The position numbers and the translations under genes are program-made. This document shows positions 19,000-30,308 of a stretch of 64,000 nucleotides of DNA, one piece after another. Under the pieces are notes generated by a model. It ran no database searches and was not told the origin of the DNA. It saw only the letters and a list, made by a program, of their open reading frames with translations. Origin of the DNA: Lonsdalea britannica (GTDB taxonomy: Bacteria > Pseudomonadota > Gammaproteobacteria > Enterobacterales > Enterobacteriaceae); contig NZ_LUTN01000012.1 in assembly GCF_002111595.1 (NCBI RefSeq), positions 1-64,000 of the forward strand, in the 5' to 3' direction. Each line of letters begins with the position of its first letter. Position 1 is the stretch's first letter.

Positions 19000-20987
19000 C
19001 AACGCGCCTGCTTTCTCAGCAGGTAGACAAAGTACGGCGCGCCGATGAACGTCGCCAATAACCCCGCCGGGATTTGATACGGAAACAACATCATCCGGCC
19101 CGCCCAGTCGGCCGCCGCCATCAGACCGCCCCCTATCGCCGCTGCACAGACAAGGTGCGACATCACCCGATTGAATCCCAGCATCCGCGCGAGATGCGGT
19201 GCCATCAGCCCGACAAAACTCATGGGGCCGACGATCAAGGTCGCGCCCGCGGTCAGTACCGCCGCCAGCAGCAGAATCGCCAGACGGGCCAGCGACACCG
19301 GTACGCCGAGCGTGAGGGCGGTGACGCCGCCTAACGGCAGGATCTGTAACCAGCGGCGGCAAAACGGCGTCAACAACAGCGCCGCTACCGCCAATGCGCC
19401 GGTATAGATCACCTGCCTGCCGTCCACCCCATAAGTGGAACCGGTGATCCAGGTCAGCACCGCCCCCATACGCGGATCGCCGCTCGCCAGCAGTAACGTC
19501 ACCAAGGTGGTCAGCGCGGAGCCCACCGCAATCCCGGTCGGCAACAATCTCTGCGTGGAAAAGCCGCCTCGCCCTGCGACCGCCATCATCACCATCAACG
19601 TGATGGCCGCGCCGAGGCTGCCTGCGGGCAAACGCCACGCCAGCGCATTACCCGGCCACAGCAACATCAGGATCACGACGCCAAATGCCGCCCCCGAACT
19701 GATCCCCAGCACTTCAGGACTCGCCATCGGATTGCCGGTTAACCGCTGAATCAAACATCCCGCGACCGCCAGCATGATGCCCGCGCAGAGCGCCGCCGCC
19801 AGACGCGGCCAACGCCACGGCAAGAGTTCAGAGAAAGCATCGCCGCTGGCCCAATGCCAGCCCTGCGCGTCACGTCCCAGACACAACGCGACGATAACCA
19901 CCAACACCAACGCCACCACGCCGCCCGACAGCCAAAGTGGGCCAAGACGCCGTTGCCGCATGGCGGCAGGCGCATCATCCACCGCCGCCGTCATCCCGTT
20001 GCGCAGGCGCGGCAACAGGAACAATAAAATCGGCGCGCCGACCAGCGCGGTCGCCGCCCCCGTTGGGACCTCGCGCCAGACGTCCGCCAGCCAGAGCGTT
20101 AGCCGATCGGTAAGGCACAACAGCAGCGCCCCCAGAAGCGGTGCCAGCCACAGCCGCTGCCCCAGACGGCGCGCGCCTAACATTTTCGCCAGCAGCGGCG
20201 CGAAAAGGCCGACGAAGCCAATGATGCCCGCGGCATTCACCCACTGGGCGCTGAGAAAGATCGCTAGCGTCAGCGTACCGAGACGCGCCAGTCCCAGCCC
20301 AAGACCTGCATTACGCGCCACGCCATCGTCCAGCCCCAGCAGCGTCAATGGCCGCACCAGCAGACCGGCGGCGATAAACCCCAGCGCCAGACGCGGCAGC
20401 ACAAATGCCACGTTGCGCCAGTCCTGCTGATTCAGCGAGCCGCTGCTCCACAGAAACAGGTTGGTCAACTGGTCAAAATTCAGCAACGCCAGCAAATGAT
20501 TGACCGCGCCGCAATACAGGCTCAGCACCAGACCCGCGAGGATCAATGTCACCGGCGACAAGCGCCGTCCCCAGGCGACGCCGAACACCAGTCCCCCCAC
20601 CAACAGCGCGCCGAACATCGCCGCCAGTTGCGAGGTCATCGCCCCGCCCGGGAGCGCCCACAGCGTGGCGACGGTGATACCAAGCTGCGCGCCGCTGGCG
20701 ACGCCCAGCGTGGCAGGTTCCGCCAACGGATTGCGCAGCACCTGCTGGAACAGCACGCCGACCAGCCCCAACCCCGCGCCAATCAGCAGGGACAACGCCA
20801 GACGCGGCAGCTGACTGTAGTGAAACAGCATCTGCCGAATATCGTCCGGCGAGGGGTTCACAATACCTTGTCGCCACAGACCGACTGGCAGCTGTTGATT
20901 CAGTTGACTCAGCGATATCGCCAGCACCAGCAAGGACAGTGCGCCGATGACAAAGAGGGTAAAACGACGGGAGGATGTCGATATCAT
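18999..20987 (-). CDS. fhuB: Ferric hydroxamate ABC importer permease
   Basis: FhuB forms the whole inner-membrane channel for ferric hydroxamates. At 662 residues it is the fused double-length form: two FecCD-type halves of about 10 helices each, with repeated motifs GVLFQQVLRNPLAEPATLGVASGAQLG and CLIQRLTGNPMASPEVLGISSGAAFG. Each half has a coupling loop contacting FhuC (FAPLLAKMLGARRLGQRLW; LMAPHLARMLGFNRVMSHL). It overlaps the fhuD stop by 4 bases (ATGA), so translation is coupled. The operon order is fhuC-fhuD-fhuB; fhuA is missing. Confidence 0.95.
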   Translation of the reverse strand: MISTSSRRFTLFVIGALSLLVLAISLSQLNQQLPVGLWRQGIVNPSPDDIRQMLFHYSQLPRLALSLLIGAGLGLVGVLFQQVLRNPLAEPATLGVASGAQLGITVATLWALPGGAMTSQLAAMFGALLVGGLVFGVAWGRRLSPVTLILAGLVLSLYCGAVNHLLALLNFDQLTNLFLWSSGSLNQQDWRNVAFVLPRLALGFIAAGLLVRPLTLLGLDDGVARNAGLGLGLARLGTLTLAIFLSAQWVNAAGIIGFVGLFAPLLAKMLGARRLGQRLWLAPLLGALLLCLTDRLTLWLADVWREVPTGAATALVGAPILLFLLPRLRNGMTAAVDDAPAAMRQRRLGPLWLSGGVVALVLVVIVALCLGRDAQGWHWASGDAFSELLPWRWPRLAAALCAGIMLAVAGCLIQRLTGNPMASPEVLGISSGAAFGVVILMLLWPGNALAWRLPAGSLGAAITLMVMMAVAGRGGFSTQRLLPTGIAVGSALTTLVTLLLASGDPRMGAVLTWITGSTYGVDGRQVIYTGALAVAALLLTPFCRRWLQILPLGGVTALTLGVPVSLARLAILLLAAVLTAGATLIVGPMSFVGLMAPHLARMLGFNRVMSHLVCAAAIGGGLMAAADWAGRMMLFPYQIPAGLLATFIGAPYFVYLLRKQAR

Positions 20988-21907
20988 CGGAACGCCTCCC
21001 GCGCGTTAGCCAGCGTCTCGCAAAAACGCATGGCGGAAAGCGTGCCGCCGTAAAACCAGACCGGTTCCACCCGCTGCCAGCGCCGGTGACGAACGAACGG
21101 CAACGCTTGCCACAGCGGATTGGCCGCCACCTCGTCCATCAACGCGCCGTTGCCGTGATCAAAACATAGCGCGTCGATATCTGCGCTCAGCGTCGCCAGC
21201 GTTTCCATGCCCACGATCAGACTGCCCCAGGCATTGGTTTCCCCTTGCCAGGCGTTTTCGATCCCGAGTTCATCCATTACCGACTGAAACAAACTGTTGC
21301 GCCCAAGGATCAGGACATGGCGGGCATCCATCACGGTGAACAACAGCAGTGGCCGATGCGTGTAGGCGTGTAAATTGACCCGCGCCTGCTGAAGAAAATG
21401 ACTGAACGACGCCAGATGCTGCTCCGCCGCCGGGCGCAAATTCAGGCGGTCGCCCAGCGCCCGCAGCGAGCGCCGGGCGCTCTCCAGCGGGCCATCGTCA
21501 CCGTTAATGAACGAAAACCCCATGCCCGGCGCGATGCGTTGCATCTGCGCGGGCGAAGGACCAAAGCCGTCGGCGTACAGCAGCAGGGAGGGCCGCAACT
21601 GAGTCAACAGTTCCAAATTCGGTTCGGTGCGCAGCCCGACGTCCACCACGCTGTCCGGCAACATCGGCGACTTCACCCACCGCTGATAGTTATGTTTATC
21701 AGCCACGCCCAGCGGAGTGACGCCCAACGCCATCAGCAGCTCCAACGGCTGCCACTCCAGCGCCACGATACGATGAACATCCGCGCTCGCGGCCTGGCCT
21801 CGCAGCGCATACGCACACGGCGACAACAGCAGCGCGGTCAGAAAACGGCGGCGAGAAAGACCGGTAGTAAAGCAACCACAAGAAGATAGCCCGGAGGAAA
21901 ATGTCAT
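20984..21907 (-). CDS. fhuD: Periplasmic ferric hydroxamate-binding protein
   Basis: FhuD binds ferrichrome, coprogen and similar siderophores and passes them to FhuB. The 307-residue product starts two bases after the fhuC stop. Its signal has a twin-arginine motif SRRRFLTALLLSP, so Tat export is expected, as for E. coli FhuD. Binding-protein features include RIVALEWQPLELLMALGVTPLGVADKHNYQRWV, DVGLRTEPNLELL, and the C-terminal VEPVWFYGGTLSAMRF. It closely follows the E. coli FhuD pattern throughout. Confidence 0.95.
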   Translation of the reverse strand: MTFSSGLSSCGCFTTGLSRRRFLTALLLSPCAYALRGQAASADVHRIVALEWQPLELLMALGVTPLGVADKHNYQRWVKSPMLPDSVVDVGLRTEPNLELLTQLRPSLLLYADGFGPSPAQMQRIAPGMGFSFINGDDGPLESARRSLRALGDRLNLRPAAEQHLASFSHFLQQARVNLHAYTHRPLLLFTVMDARHVLILGRNSLFQSVMDELGIENAWQGETNAWGSLIVGMETLATLSADIDALCFDHGNGALMDEVAANPLWQALPFVRHRRWQRVEPVWFYGGTLSAMRFCETLANAREAFR

Positions 21908-21909
21908 CG

Positions 21910-22709
21910 TCAGCACACAAAACTTATCGGCGAACCATCCGCCGGATGCGGCAGGATCCCCATCGGGATCCCATAGATGTCCTGCAATACCGACGCCTGC
22001 ATCAGCTCTGCGGGCGTGCCCTGCGCAATCAATTTTCCCTGACGCAGCGCCAGCAGGCAGTCACAGTAGCGGGCAGCCATATTCACATCGTGCAGAACCG
22101 CAATCACGGTTAGCCCACGTTCACGGCTGAGCTGTCGGATGAGCGCCAGTACGTCGACCTGATGGGCGATATCCAGCGCGGAGGTGGGTTCATCCAGTAA
22201 CAGGCAGCGACTGCCTGCGCCAGCGTCATCGCCAGCCAGGCCCGCTGACGCTCTCCGCCAGAGAGGCTGTCCACCAGCCGCTGCGCGAACGGCGCCAACC
22301 CGACCAGCGCAATGGCCTGTTCCACCTGCTCCCGGTCGACCTGTCCGAAACGGCCCAGCGCCCCGTGCCACGGATAGCGCCCTACCGCCACTAGCTCGCG
22401 CACCGTCATCCCTTCGGCGGCGGGCAGTTGCTGGGGTAGATAAGCCACCTGACGGGCGAACAACGCGTTGCTCCACCGCGGTAAAGGCTGTCCCGCCAGC
22501 GAGAGCAGACCACTGCTGGCAGGCTGATGGCGACCCAATATTTTGAGCAGCGTCGACTTACCCGATCCATTATGGCCGATCAGCCCGTAGACTTTTCCCG
22601 CGGGAAACGCGACCGACAGCGGGTGCAGCAGAGTTCGGTTGCCGACGCTGAAGCTGACCGCCTCAAGCGAGAACGTCATGTCGTTATCCCGCGGGACGTT
22701 ACGCTGCAT
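21910..22709 (-). pseudogene. fhuC: Ferric hydroxamate importer ATPase, frameshifted
   Basis: FhuC energises FhuB. The N-terminal part has Walker A GHNGSGKST and the signature LSGGERQRAWLAMTLAQ. The frame then breaks near 22214, where restoring one base (minus-strand CAGGC to CAGGGC) gives QGSRCLLLDEPTSALDIAHQVDVLAL and the H-loop VIAVLHDVNMAARYCD. Corrected length is about 266 residues, as in E. coli. I start at MQRNVPRDND by alignment to the E. coli N-terminus. All catalytic motifs remain, so the break looks technical. Confidence 0.9.
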
Positions 22710-23175
22710 AAGACGGGCTCTGAGCGATAGCACAGACGATATTCGCCATCGCGAATGATGGTGCGGAAAGGTGGGACGGATAAGCGGGCGTCAGCATAGG
22801 TCGCATCTCTAGGGGATTATTAATTAATGCAAACGAGAATAATTATTATAAGCATCGCATTTTTGCAAAAGGGACGAGCACTGCAAGCGCCTTTGGTTGG
22901 TATGAAACCAACGCGGTCGGCGCCGAGCCGGATGCTCGTGCGGGACCTCATTCACGTCGAAGTCTGTCGGTAGCGTATTGATACCACCGGTATCTATCTC
23001 GTCATGCCCAGTCATCAACCCGTTTCGGGCCGAGCGACATCCACTCTGAGCGCCTGCCGTCAATGACAGGGGATGCGTTTTCAAATGTCCTGATCCACAA
23101 ACGCCCACACGTTTTCTCTGGCGGTTAGAACGGAGCAACCCTCCTCTGCTCTTGAGGAAGTGATATCGAACTGAC
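22710..23175. other. Intergenic region where fhuA would be expected
   Basis: In E. coli the receptor gene fhuA lies between mrcB and fhuC. Here about 470 bases remain with a Fur-like site but no TonB-box, plug or barrel sequence. A 122-codon minus-strand frame (22824-23192) has no recognisable domain. The stretch may be the scar of a fhuA deletion. Confidence 0.5.
22834..22848 (-). promoter_or_regulatory. Candidate Fur box upstream of fhuC
   Basis: CGAGAATAATTATTA matches the 7-1-7 Fur consensus TGATAAT-N-ATTATCA at 11 of 14 positions and lies about 125 bases before the fhuC start. Iron repression of the fhuCDB operon is expected in enterics. Confidence 0.55.
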
Positions 23176-23209
23176 AACAAAAAAGCCCGCAACGAAAGTT
23201 GCGGGCTTT
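23176..23209 (-). terminator. mrcB terminator
   Basis: AAAGCCCGCAAC and GTTGCGGGCTTT form a 12-base stem, closed by a 4-base loop. A T-run follows on the minus strand, 35 bases after the mrcB stop. Confidence 0.88.
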
Positions 23210-23243
23210 GAAGATAATAGCGGCAGTCACGCCTTAGGCGAAA

Positions 23244-25730
23244 TTACTGTCCGAACATCTCTTTGATCCAACCGGCGACGCCCTGCCCGTCTTTCTGCTC
23301 ATCCGGCTGTCCGCCTGGCTGTCCTTCCTGCGATTGAACCGTCTGAGGGGCTGTTTGGCACAGCGACTGCGGATTATCGCTCCAGACCGGCAGCGCGCGT
23401 CCCGCGCTGCCATTGCAGATCACGTTGCCATTGCCGTCGACCGTCATGGTGTTGATGCCTTCCGGCGGCGTCAGCGTCAATGTCAGCGGCGTCTGGTTTT
23501 CCAGATAGCGGCGGTAGAGCGTCAATGCGCCGTTAGCGCCGGTCAGCTTGGCCGGACCGTTGTTGTCGCGACCCACCCAGGCAATCGCCACTTCTTTACC
23601 GTCCACGCCAGCGAACCAGCTGTCGCGCAGATCGTTGGTCGTCCCGGTTTTGGCCGCCAGATGATAGCGCCCGAATTTCACCGTCAGCGAGCGGGATGTC
23701 CCGCGTTCAACCACCTGTTGCATACCGTACAGCGTCAGATAGGCCGCCTGAGCCGGTACGGCGCGTTCCGCCTGCGGGAAGCTTTGATACAGCACCGTAT
23801 TGTCTTCCGCGATCACGGAACGGACCGCCGACAGCGGGGCGCGGTTGCCGCCGCTGGCGATGGTCTGGTACTCCTGCGCCACTTCCATCGGCGTGAGGCT
23901 GATCGCCCCCAGCAACATCGACGGTACAGGCTGGATCACCTCTTTAGGGATCCCCAAACGTTGCAGCGTGGCGCTGACCTGATCGAGTCCTACCGCCATC
24001 CCCAGATTCACCGTCGGGATGTTCAACGAGTTGGCAAGCGCATCCACCAACAGCACCTGACCACGGAACTGGCGGTCGTAGTTCTTCGGCTCCCAAATCG
24101 CGCCGTTCGGCTGTTTCAGCGACAGCGGCGCATCCGCCAGCACGGTATTGAGGCGATAGTGATCGGGATCGCTGAGCGCCGTCAGATAAGTCGCGGGTTT
24201 CGCCAGCGAGCCGACCGAACGACGCGCCTGCATCGCACGGTTAAAACCGGCGTATTGCGTATCGGCGCCGCCCACCATCGCACGGACTTCTCCGCTGAAA
24301 CGGTCGACGATCACCATCGCCGCTTCCAGATCTTTAAGATTACGCGCAGCGCGCAGCGCGGGCACGCCCGTTTCTACGGCGCGCTCGGCGGCATCCTGCG
24401 ATACCGGGTCAAGCGTGGTAAAGATCTTCACGCCGGACAGGTCATTGACCTTGTCGCCCAGCCGCTGTTGCAGCTCCTGACGCACCATCTGCATAAACGC
24501 GGGCTGCGGGCTGATCACGCCGCCTTTCGGCTGGACGCCCAACGGGCGCGCGCTCAGCATGTTATAGAGATCTTCGTCGATCACCTGCTGGTTTTGCAGC
24601 AGACGCAGCACCAGATTGCGTCGCTCCAGCGTCAGTTTCGGGTTACGCCACGGATTGTATAGCGAGGCCCCTTTGACCATACCGACCAGCATCGCTTGCT
24701 GATCGAGGCTCAGTTCGTTCACCGGACGGCCGAAGTAGTAGAGGCTGGCCAGCGGGAAACCGCGGATCTGATCGCTGCCGCTCTGACCGAGATAGACCTC
24801 GTTCAGATACAGTTCCAGAATGCGATCTTTGCTGTAGCGGGCGTCCACAATCAGCGCCATATAGGCTTCATTGAGCTTACGCCACAGCGAGCGCTCATTG
24901 GTGAGAAACATGTTTTTCACCAACTGCTGGGTCAGCGTGCTACCGCCCTGCACGGCACGTCCGGCGGTCAGGTTGGCCAGCACGGCGCGGCCAATAGAGA
25001 ACAGGCTGATGCCGTCATGCTCGTAGAAGTGGCGATCTTCGGTCGCAATCAGCGTGTCCACCAGCAGATCGGGGAATCCCGCGCGCGGCACGAACAAACG
25101 CTGTTCGCCATTCGGCGACTGCAGCATGGTGATCAGTTTGGGATCGAGCCGGAAGAAACCGAAGCTCCGCTGGTTGTCCAGATTCTGGATCTGCGACAGG
25201 CGATCGTTGTTGAACACCAAACGGGCGCGGATCTGTCCCTCTTTACCATCGGGGAAGTCGAACGGGCGGCGCAGCATTTCAATGCTATTGGCCTGAACCG
25301 TGAACTCGCCGGGGCGGGTCATGCGGGTGACTTCGCGATATTGCATCCCTTCCAGCAAATGCACCATTTCCTGCTTGCTGTAGGACATGCCGGGTTCGAG
25401 GTTCACCATCCGGCCATAAACCGTCGCCGGCAACTGCCAGACCTTGCCGTCGATGCGGCTGCGGATTTCGCTGTCCAGATAGATGCCGTAGACCGCCATG
25501 ACGACCACGAACACCAGCAGCAGTTTCAGCACCAGTCCTAACCAACGGCGCTTTTTACCAGGCTTGCGGCTCATTTCTTCGTCGTCCTCGTCATCATAAT
25601 CATCGTCATACTCTTCGTAATCATCATCATAGTCATCATCATCCCTGCGACGCCGTAGTGCCTGTTTACGTGTAGGTTTTCGCGGCGCTTTTCCCTTGCG
25701 TCCGATAGGTTCGCGATCGTCCCGAGACAT
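23244..25730 (-). CDS. mrcB: Bifunctional penicillin-binding protein 1b
   Basis: PBP1b polymerises and cross-links peptidoglycan. The 828-residue protein has an acidic Asp/Tyr-rich cytoplasmic tail (30-52) and one membrane helix (64-85). A UB2H segment follows ([21 protein letters not shown]). Next is the GT51 domain with the catalytic Glu in [14 protein letters not shown] and [15 protein letters not shown]. The transpeptidase has SVGSLAKP with the active Ser and the KTGTT box ([15 protein letters not shown]). The C-terminus is Gln/Pro-rich and ends [13 protein letters not shown]2H indicates activation by LpoB, encoded elsewhere. It is monocistronic by position. Confidence 0.96.
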   Translation of the reverse strand: MSRDDREPIGRKGKAPRKPTRKQALRRRRDDDDYDDDYEEYDDDYDDEDDEEMSRKPGKKRRWLGLVLKLLLVFVVVMAVYGIYLDSEIRSRIDGKVWQLPATVYGRMVNLEPGMSYSKQEMVHLLEGMQYREVTRMTRPGEFTVQANSIEMLRRPFDFPDGKEGQIRARLVFNNDRLSQIQNLDNQRSFGFFRLDPKLITMLQSPNGEQRLFVPRAGFPDLLVDTLIATEDRHFYEHDGISLFSIGRAVLANLTAGRAVQGGSTLTQQLVKNMFLTNERSLWRKLNEAYMALIVDARYSKDRILELYLNEVYLGQSGSDQIRGFPLASLYYFGRPVNELSLDQQAMLVGMVKGASLYNPWRNPKLTLERRNLVLRLLQNQQVIDEDLYNMLSARPLGVQPKGGVISPQPAFMQMVRQELQQRLGDKVNDLSGVKIFTTLDPVSQDAAERAVETGVPALRAARNLKDLEAAMVIVDRFSGEVRAMVGGADTQYAGFNRAMQARRSVGSLAKPATYLTALSDPDHYRLNTVLADAPLSLKQPNGAIWEPKNYDRQFRGQVLLVDALANSLNIPTVNLGMAVGLDQVSATLQRLGIPKEVIQPVPSMLLGAISLTPMEVAQEYQTIASGGNRAPLSAVRSVIAEDNTVLYQSFPQAERAVPAQAAYLTLYGMQQVVERGTSRSLTVKFGRYHLAAKTGTTNDLRDSWFAGVDGKEVAIAWVGRDNNGPAKLTGANGALTLYRRYLENQTPLTLTLTPPEGINTMTVDGNGNVICNGSAGRALPVWSDNPQSLCQTAPQTVQSQEGQPGGQPDEQKDGQGVAGWIKEMFGQ

Positions 25731-25831
25731 TACTGTGACATCTCCATCAGGTTGCTAACGGCACCTGTGCAGTACCTGGCCGTCTACTCTGTGTCTCCCG
25801 CCTTTCGCAAGAAAGGGGGAAACGTCCGAAA

Positions 25832-28275
25832 TTACTGGTTCTGATACTTTCTGGTGCGCCGGGTCGGCACGGCCGTCGCCGGGTCGTCAGGCCAGACGTG
25901 CTTGGGATAACGCCCTTTCATCTCTTTCTGCACATCACGGTAGGCGCCCTGCCAAAATGCGGCCAGGTCGCGAGTGATTTGCAGCGGACGTTGCGCCGGA
26001 GACAGCAGCTCCAGCACCAACGCCACCCGGCCCTCCGCCACGCGCGGGCTTTCCCGTTCGCCGAACATTTCCTGCAACCGCACCGCCAGCGCCGGCGCGC
26101 TATCCTCAGCATAGCGGATAGGCAGACGGCTGCCGCCGGGCACCGTGTAATGGCTCGGCAGCGCGCTGTCGAGGCGCTGTTTCTGCCGCCAGTCCAGACA
26201 GCGCTGAAGGCTTCCGCCAGGTTGAGCTGATTCAGCCCTCGCCGATCGCGCACGCCCGTGAGTGAAGGCAAGAGCCACTGTTCCAACGTCGTCAGCAGCG
26301 CGTCGTCATCCACCGCAGGCCACTCGACGTCCGGCAACCATTGGCGCGCGCACTGAATACGGGCGCGCAGCTGCAAAGCCGCCGCATCCCAATTCAGTAC
26401 GGATAAGCCCTGCTCGCGCAGCCAGTTCAGCATCGCCTGCTGCAGGTCGTCGTCAGAGGGTTTCGCCAAGGGCTGGGTGCGTAACGTCAGACAGCCGATT
26501 TGGCTACGCCGGCTGGCGCGCAGCGTACCTTTTTCTTCATCCCAGTGCACGCTATTCCGCTCACTTAACAACCCCGGAGAATGTTGCAACAGCCGGTCGA
26601 TATCCACCGGCAGCGCCAGCTGAATTCGCGCATCGGCATACTGAGGACTTTGCATCAACGCGGGCACAATCAGCCACTCGGAAGACGTCAGCGGATCGTC
26701 CACCGCCAACTGAGCGCCGACGCCGTTCGCCAACTGATAACGACCGTCCTGACCACGCCGCCGGGCGATGCGATCGGCGAAGCCCTGCGCCAACAGTCCT
26801 GCCGCCAGCCCATCGTCGAAACGACCTTTGACGCCCCCCAGCCGTCGCGCCAACTGCGTTGCCCGACGCTGCCAGTGACTGGCCGGACGGCGCAGACTCT
26901 CGAACAAGTTCGGCGAACCGCTGCGGGGCGGCTCTTCAATGATGGCCGCCAGCAACGCCGCCGTACTCAGCGCGTCGCCCCCTTGCCGTGCGGCGGCATG
27001 CAGCATCGCCGCCAGACGGGGATCGCTGCCGATGCCCGCAATCTGCCTGCCGAGGGTCGTCAACTGCTGACGATCGTCGACGATGTCCAGTTGCAACAAG
27101 AGGCGCTGAGCCGCCGACAGGGCTGGCGCGGGCGGAATATCCAGCCAGGTGAGCTGACCGACGTCGCGACATCCCCATTGCAATAAATCCAGCCACAGGC
27201 CGGACAGATCGCTGTGCAGAATCTCCGCTTCGCTCTGCGCCGCCGCACGCTCCGCCTGCTCTTTCGTACACAGGTGCCAGCAGACGCCCGGCTCCAGACG
27301 TCCCGCTCGGCCAGCGCGCTGCGTCATTGACGCCTGACTGATGCGCTGGGTCGTCAGCCGCGTCAGTCCGCTTTTGACGTCGAACAACGCTACGCGCTCC
27401 AGACCGCAATCGACCACAACGCGAATGCCTTCAATCGTCAGGCTGGTTTCGGCAATATTGGTCGCCAGCACCACTTTGCGCCGCCCCGCGACCGCCGGAC
27501 GAATGGCCTGCTGCTGCTCTGCCAGCGCCAACGCGCCGTACAGCGGACACAGATCGGTATCCGCCGCGATACGTTCACTGAGCAGGAGCTGCAAGCGTTT
27601 TATTTCCGCCACGCCCGGCAGGAAAACCAGCATCGAGCCGCTTTCCTGCTGCAACACCTGCGCAATCAGTCGGGCCAGCGAGACTTCCAAGCGCTCGTGC
27701 GCGCCCGGTGCCTGAAAGTGTCGCGTCACCGGATAAGCCCGGCCCTCAGAGCTCACCTTGCGCGCATCAGGTAATAAGGAAGAGAGGCGATCGTTATCGA
27801 GCGTGGCCGACATGATCAGCAGTTTGAGGTCGTCGCGCAGCCCCGCCTGCACATCAAGCAGCAGCGCCAGCGCGAGATCGGCTTGCAGACTGCGCTCGTG
27901 AAATTCATCCAGGATCACCAGAGAGACGCCTGCCAGCTCGGCGTCCTGTTGTAGCATCCGCGTCAGTATGCCTTCGGTCACGACTTCCAGCCGCGTCTGC
28001 GAGCTACAGCAAGTTTCAGCGCGCATCCGATAGCCGACCGTCTGACCAGGCGTTTCTCCCAGCAGTTCCGCCAGTCGGAACGCCACGCTTTTCGCCGCCA
28101 GACGTCGCGGCTCCAGCAGAATGATACGGCCGGGCAGTTCAGCGTTCTGTAATAGTTGCAGCGGCAGCCAGGTGGATTTTCCGGCGCCGGTCGGCGCATG
28201 CAGCAGCACCTGTGGCGAATGACGCAACGCGTGAATGACATCATCCAGCACCTCGCTGACGGGCGGTAAACTCAC
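25832..28275 (-). pseudogene. hrpB: ATP-dependent RNA helicase HrpB, frameshifted
   Basis: HrpB is a DEAH-type helicase of unclear cellular role. Motifs are intact: APTGAGKSTWLP (I), LVILDEFHER (II, here DEFH), IMSATLDNDRL (III), and QRAGRAGRLEPGVCWHL (VI). The frame breaks near 26209: restoring one base (minus-strand GCCTTC to GCCCTTC) gives LAEALQRCLDWRQKQRL and the normal C-terminus RYPKHVWPDDPATAVPTRRTRKYQNQ. Corrected length is about 815. The best start is a GTG at 28275 with GGAG 6 bases upstream, giving MSLPPVSEVL like E. coli, not the GTG 36 bases further out. Confidence 0.9.
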
Positions 28276-28349
28276 AGAATTCTCCGTAATGATTAACTTT
28301 AAGCGGCGCACATTGTAGCATCGGAGCCCCCTATTACAGAGAGAGCGTC

Positions 28350-28886
28350 ATGACTGCCACCCGCCGCCTGTTTTTTGCCCTGCCGCTGCCGGAAAACACC
28401 CGCCGCCAGATTATCCGCTGGCGCGCGGCGCATTTTCCGATGCAGGCGGGACGTCCGATTGCGGCGGCCAATCTGCATCTCACTCTGGCGTTTTTGGGCG
28501 AGGTCGGCGACGGTCAGCAACGTGCGCTACAAACCCTGGCGGGACGCATTCGACAGCCGGGGTTTGCCTTAACGCTTGATGACGCGGGTCACTGGCCGCG
28601 CCCCGGCGTGGTCTGGCTGGGATGTCGCCGCGCGCCGCGCGGTCTGTTGCAGCTGGCGGAACTGCTGCGCGCACAAGCGGCGCGTCATGGTTGTCACCAA
28701 AGTCTGCAGCCGTTCCATCCTCATGTGACCCTCCTGCGCGGGGCGACCCACCCCGTGGCCTTGCCGCCCGCCACGTTCGGCTGGTCGACGGAGGTCGATA
28801 GCTTCTCCCTGTACGAATCACAGTTTGAACATGGCCGAACCCGCTACCGGTCGTTGGCAAGCTGGCCGCTTATCGCCAAAGAGTAA
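28350..28886 (+). CDS. thpR: RNA 2',3'-cyclic phosphodiesterase
   Basis: ThpR (LigT) belongs to the 2H phosphoesterases and opens 2',3'-cyclic RNA ends; it also ligates them in vitro. The two catalytic HxTx motifs are visible: LHLTLAF at about residues 47-53 and PHVTLLR near 126-132. The 178-residue length is typical. It starts just after the divergent hrpB promoter and lies 5 bases before sfsA, so the two are probably co-transcribed, as in E. coli. Confidence 0.93.
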   Translation: MTATRRLFFALPLPENTRRQIIRWRAAHFPMQAGRPIAAANLHLTLAFLGEVGDGQQRALQTLAGRIRQPGFALTLDDAGHWPRPGVVWLGCRRAPRGLLQLAELLRAQAARHGCHQSLQPFHPHVTLLRGATHPVALPPATFGWSTEVDSFSLYESQFEHGRTRYRSLASWPLIAKE

Positions 28887-28891
28887 ACACG

Positions 28892-29614
28892 ATGCAGTTT
28901 TCGCCCCCGTTGCAGCCCGCAACGCTGATTAAACGCTATAAACGCTTTCTGGCTGATGTGATCACGCCCGAAGGCGATGTCATGACAATCCACTGCCCAA
29001 ACACGGGCGCGATGACCGGCTGCGCCACGCCGGGCGACACCGTCTGGTACGCCACTTCCGATAATCCCAAACGCCGCTATCCCTGTACCTGGGAACTCAC
29101 CGAGACGCAGACCGGCGATCTCCTGTGCGTCAATACGCTGCGCGCCAACCAGGTCGTCCGTGAGGCGATATTGGCGCAGAAAATTCCGGAACTGAACGGC
29201 TACGACGCGCTGAAGGGCGAGGTGCGCTATGGCGAAGAGGGCAGCCGCATTGATTTTCTTCTGCGGGCAGAGGACAAAGCCGACTGCTATATTGAGGTCA
29301 AATCAGTCACATTGTTGCAACATGCGTGTGGTTATTTTCCTGATGCGGTGACGCTGAGAGGACAAAAGCATTTACGTGAACTACAGTACATGGCGGCCAG
29401 CGGAGCGCGCGCTGTACTCTTTTTCGCCGTGATGCATTCCGGCATCAACCGGGTCTCTCCTGCCGGCCACATAGATAAACGTTATGCCGAATTATTATGG
29501 CAGGCACAGCATCTGGGGGTTGAAATTCTCTGTTACGGGACCCATCTTGCTGCGGAAGGGATGACAGTCAATGGCCCGTTACCATTCGATAACATGGCGG
29601 CAATGCGCGAATAG
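28892..29614 (+). CDS. sfsA: Sugar fermentation stimulation protein SfsA
   Basis: SfsA affects expression of maltose genes when overproduced in E. coli, and its structure suggests a nuclease-like nucleic-acid-binding fold. The 240-residue product has the OB-like N-terminus ([12 protein letters not shown], then [15 protein letters not shown]) and the nuclease-like core [23 protein letters not shown]. The E-x-K pair in YIEVKSV and the preceding D in RIDFLL resemble a PD-(D/E)xK site. It precedes dksA in the order conserved in enterics. Confidence 0.93.
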   Translation: MQFSPPLQPATLIKRYKRFLADVITPEGDVMTIHCPNTGAMTGCATPGDTVWYATSDNPKRRYPCTWELTETQTGDLLCVNTLRANQVVREAILAQKIPELNGYDALKGEVRYGEEGSRIDFLLRAEDKADCYIEVKSVTLLQHACGYFPDAVTLRGQKHLRELQYMAASGARAVLFFAVMHSGINRVSPAGHIDKRYAELLWQAQHLGVEILCYGTHLAAEGMTVNGPLPFDNMAAMRE

Positions 29615-29775
29615 CGTGATACGTTATGTTTACGGATGAATTCAACGCTTCCTCACACTTTATCAGGCCGGTGTCAGGAATGATTGCCAACCTAACGTCC
29701 ATCTGTTATTTATAGCGGCCTGTTTTTTCCCCTCGGGGATCGATACTGCGTGTCGTGTTATGTAGGAGAAGCAAC

Positions 29776-30231
29776 ATGCAAGAAGGGCAAAACCGTAAGA
29801 CATCCTCTCTGAGCATCCTCGCGATTGCCGGAGTGGAGCCATACCAGGAAAAGCCGGGCGAAGAATACATGAACGACGCTCAGCTGGCGCATTTCAAGCG
29901 CATCCTTGATGCATGGCGCAACCAGCTACGGGGCGAAGTTGATCGCACCGTATCACACATGCAGGATGAAGCTGCTAACTTCCCAGACCCCGTTGACCGC
30001 GCGGCCCAGGAAGAAGAATTCAGCCTGGAACTGCGTAACCGCGACCGCGAACGTAAGCTGATCAAGAAGATCTCCAAGACGCTGCAAAAAATCGAAGACG
30101 AAGACTTCGGCTTCTGCGACTCTTGCGGTGTCGAGATTGGTATCCGTCGTCTGGAAGCCCGTCCGACCGCTGACCTTTGCATCGACTGCAAAACGCTGGC
30201 GGAAATACGCGAAAAACAAATGGCAGGATAA
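29776..30231 (+). CDS. dksA: RNA polymerase-binding transcription factor DksA
   Basis: DksA enters the RNA polymerase secondary channel and works with ppGpp in the stringent response. The 151-residue product is near-identical to E. coli DksA. The coiled-coil tip acids are D71 and D74 (DPVD), and the zinc finger uses C114, C117, C135 and C138. The start [11 protein letters not shown] follows GTAGGAGAAG, seven codons inside the longest frame. The gene is followed by a strong terminator. In plant-pathogenic enterics DksA influences virulence and stress genes (family knowledge). Confidence 0.98.
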   Translation: MQEGQNRKTSSLSILAIAGVEPYQEKPGEEYMNDAQLAHFKRILDAWRNQLRGEVDRTVSHMQDEAANFPDPVDRAAQEEEFSLELRNRDRERKLIKKISKTLQKIEDEDFGFCDSCGVEIGIRRLEARPTADLCIDCKTLAEIREKQMAG

Positions 30232-30240
30232 TCTATTCCT

Positions 30241-30274
30241 GAACGGGAAGGCTTCGGCCTTCCCGTTTCTTTAT
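30241..30274 (+). terminator. dksA terminator
   Basis: GAACGGGAAGGC and GCCTTCCCGTTTC pair around a TTCG tetraloop and lead into TTTCTTTAT, ten bases after the dksA stop. Confidence 0.9.
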
Positions 30275-30308
30275 ATGACGTCCATCGACATGACGCTCTC
30301 GCAGTAGT

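Noticed and set aside
22824-23192. 122-codon minus-strand frame between fhuC and mrcB considered as a fhuA remnant
   Set aside because: No TonB-box, plug or barrel motifs, and it overlaps the Fur-like site and the mrcB terminator.
28276-28311. Upstream GTG as hrpB start
   Set aside because: The GTG at 28275 has a GGAG site and gives the family N-terminus.
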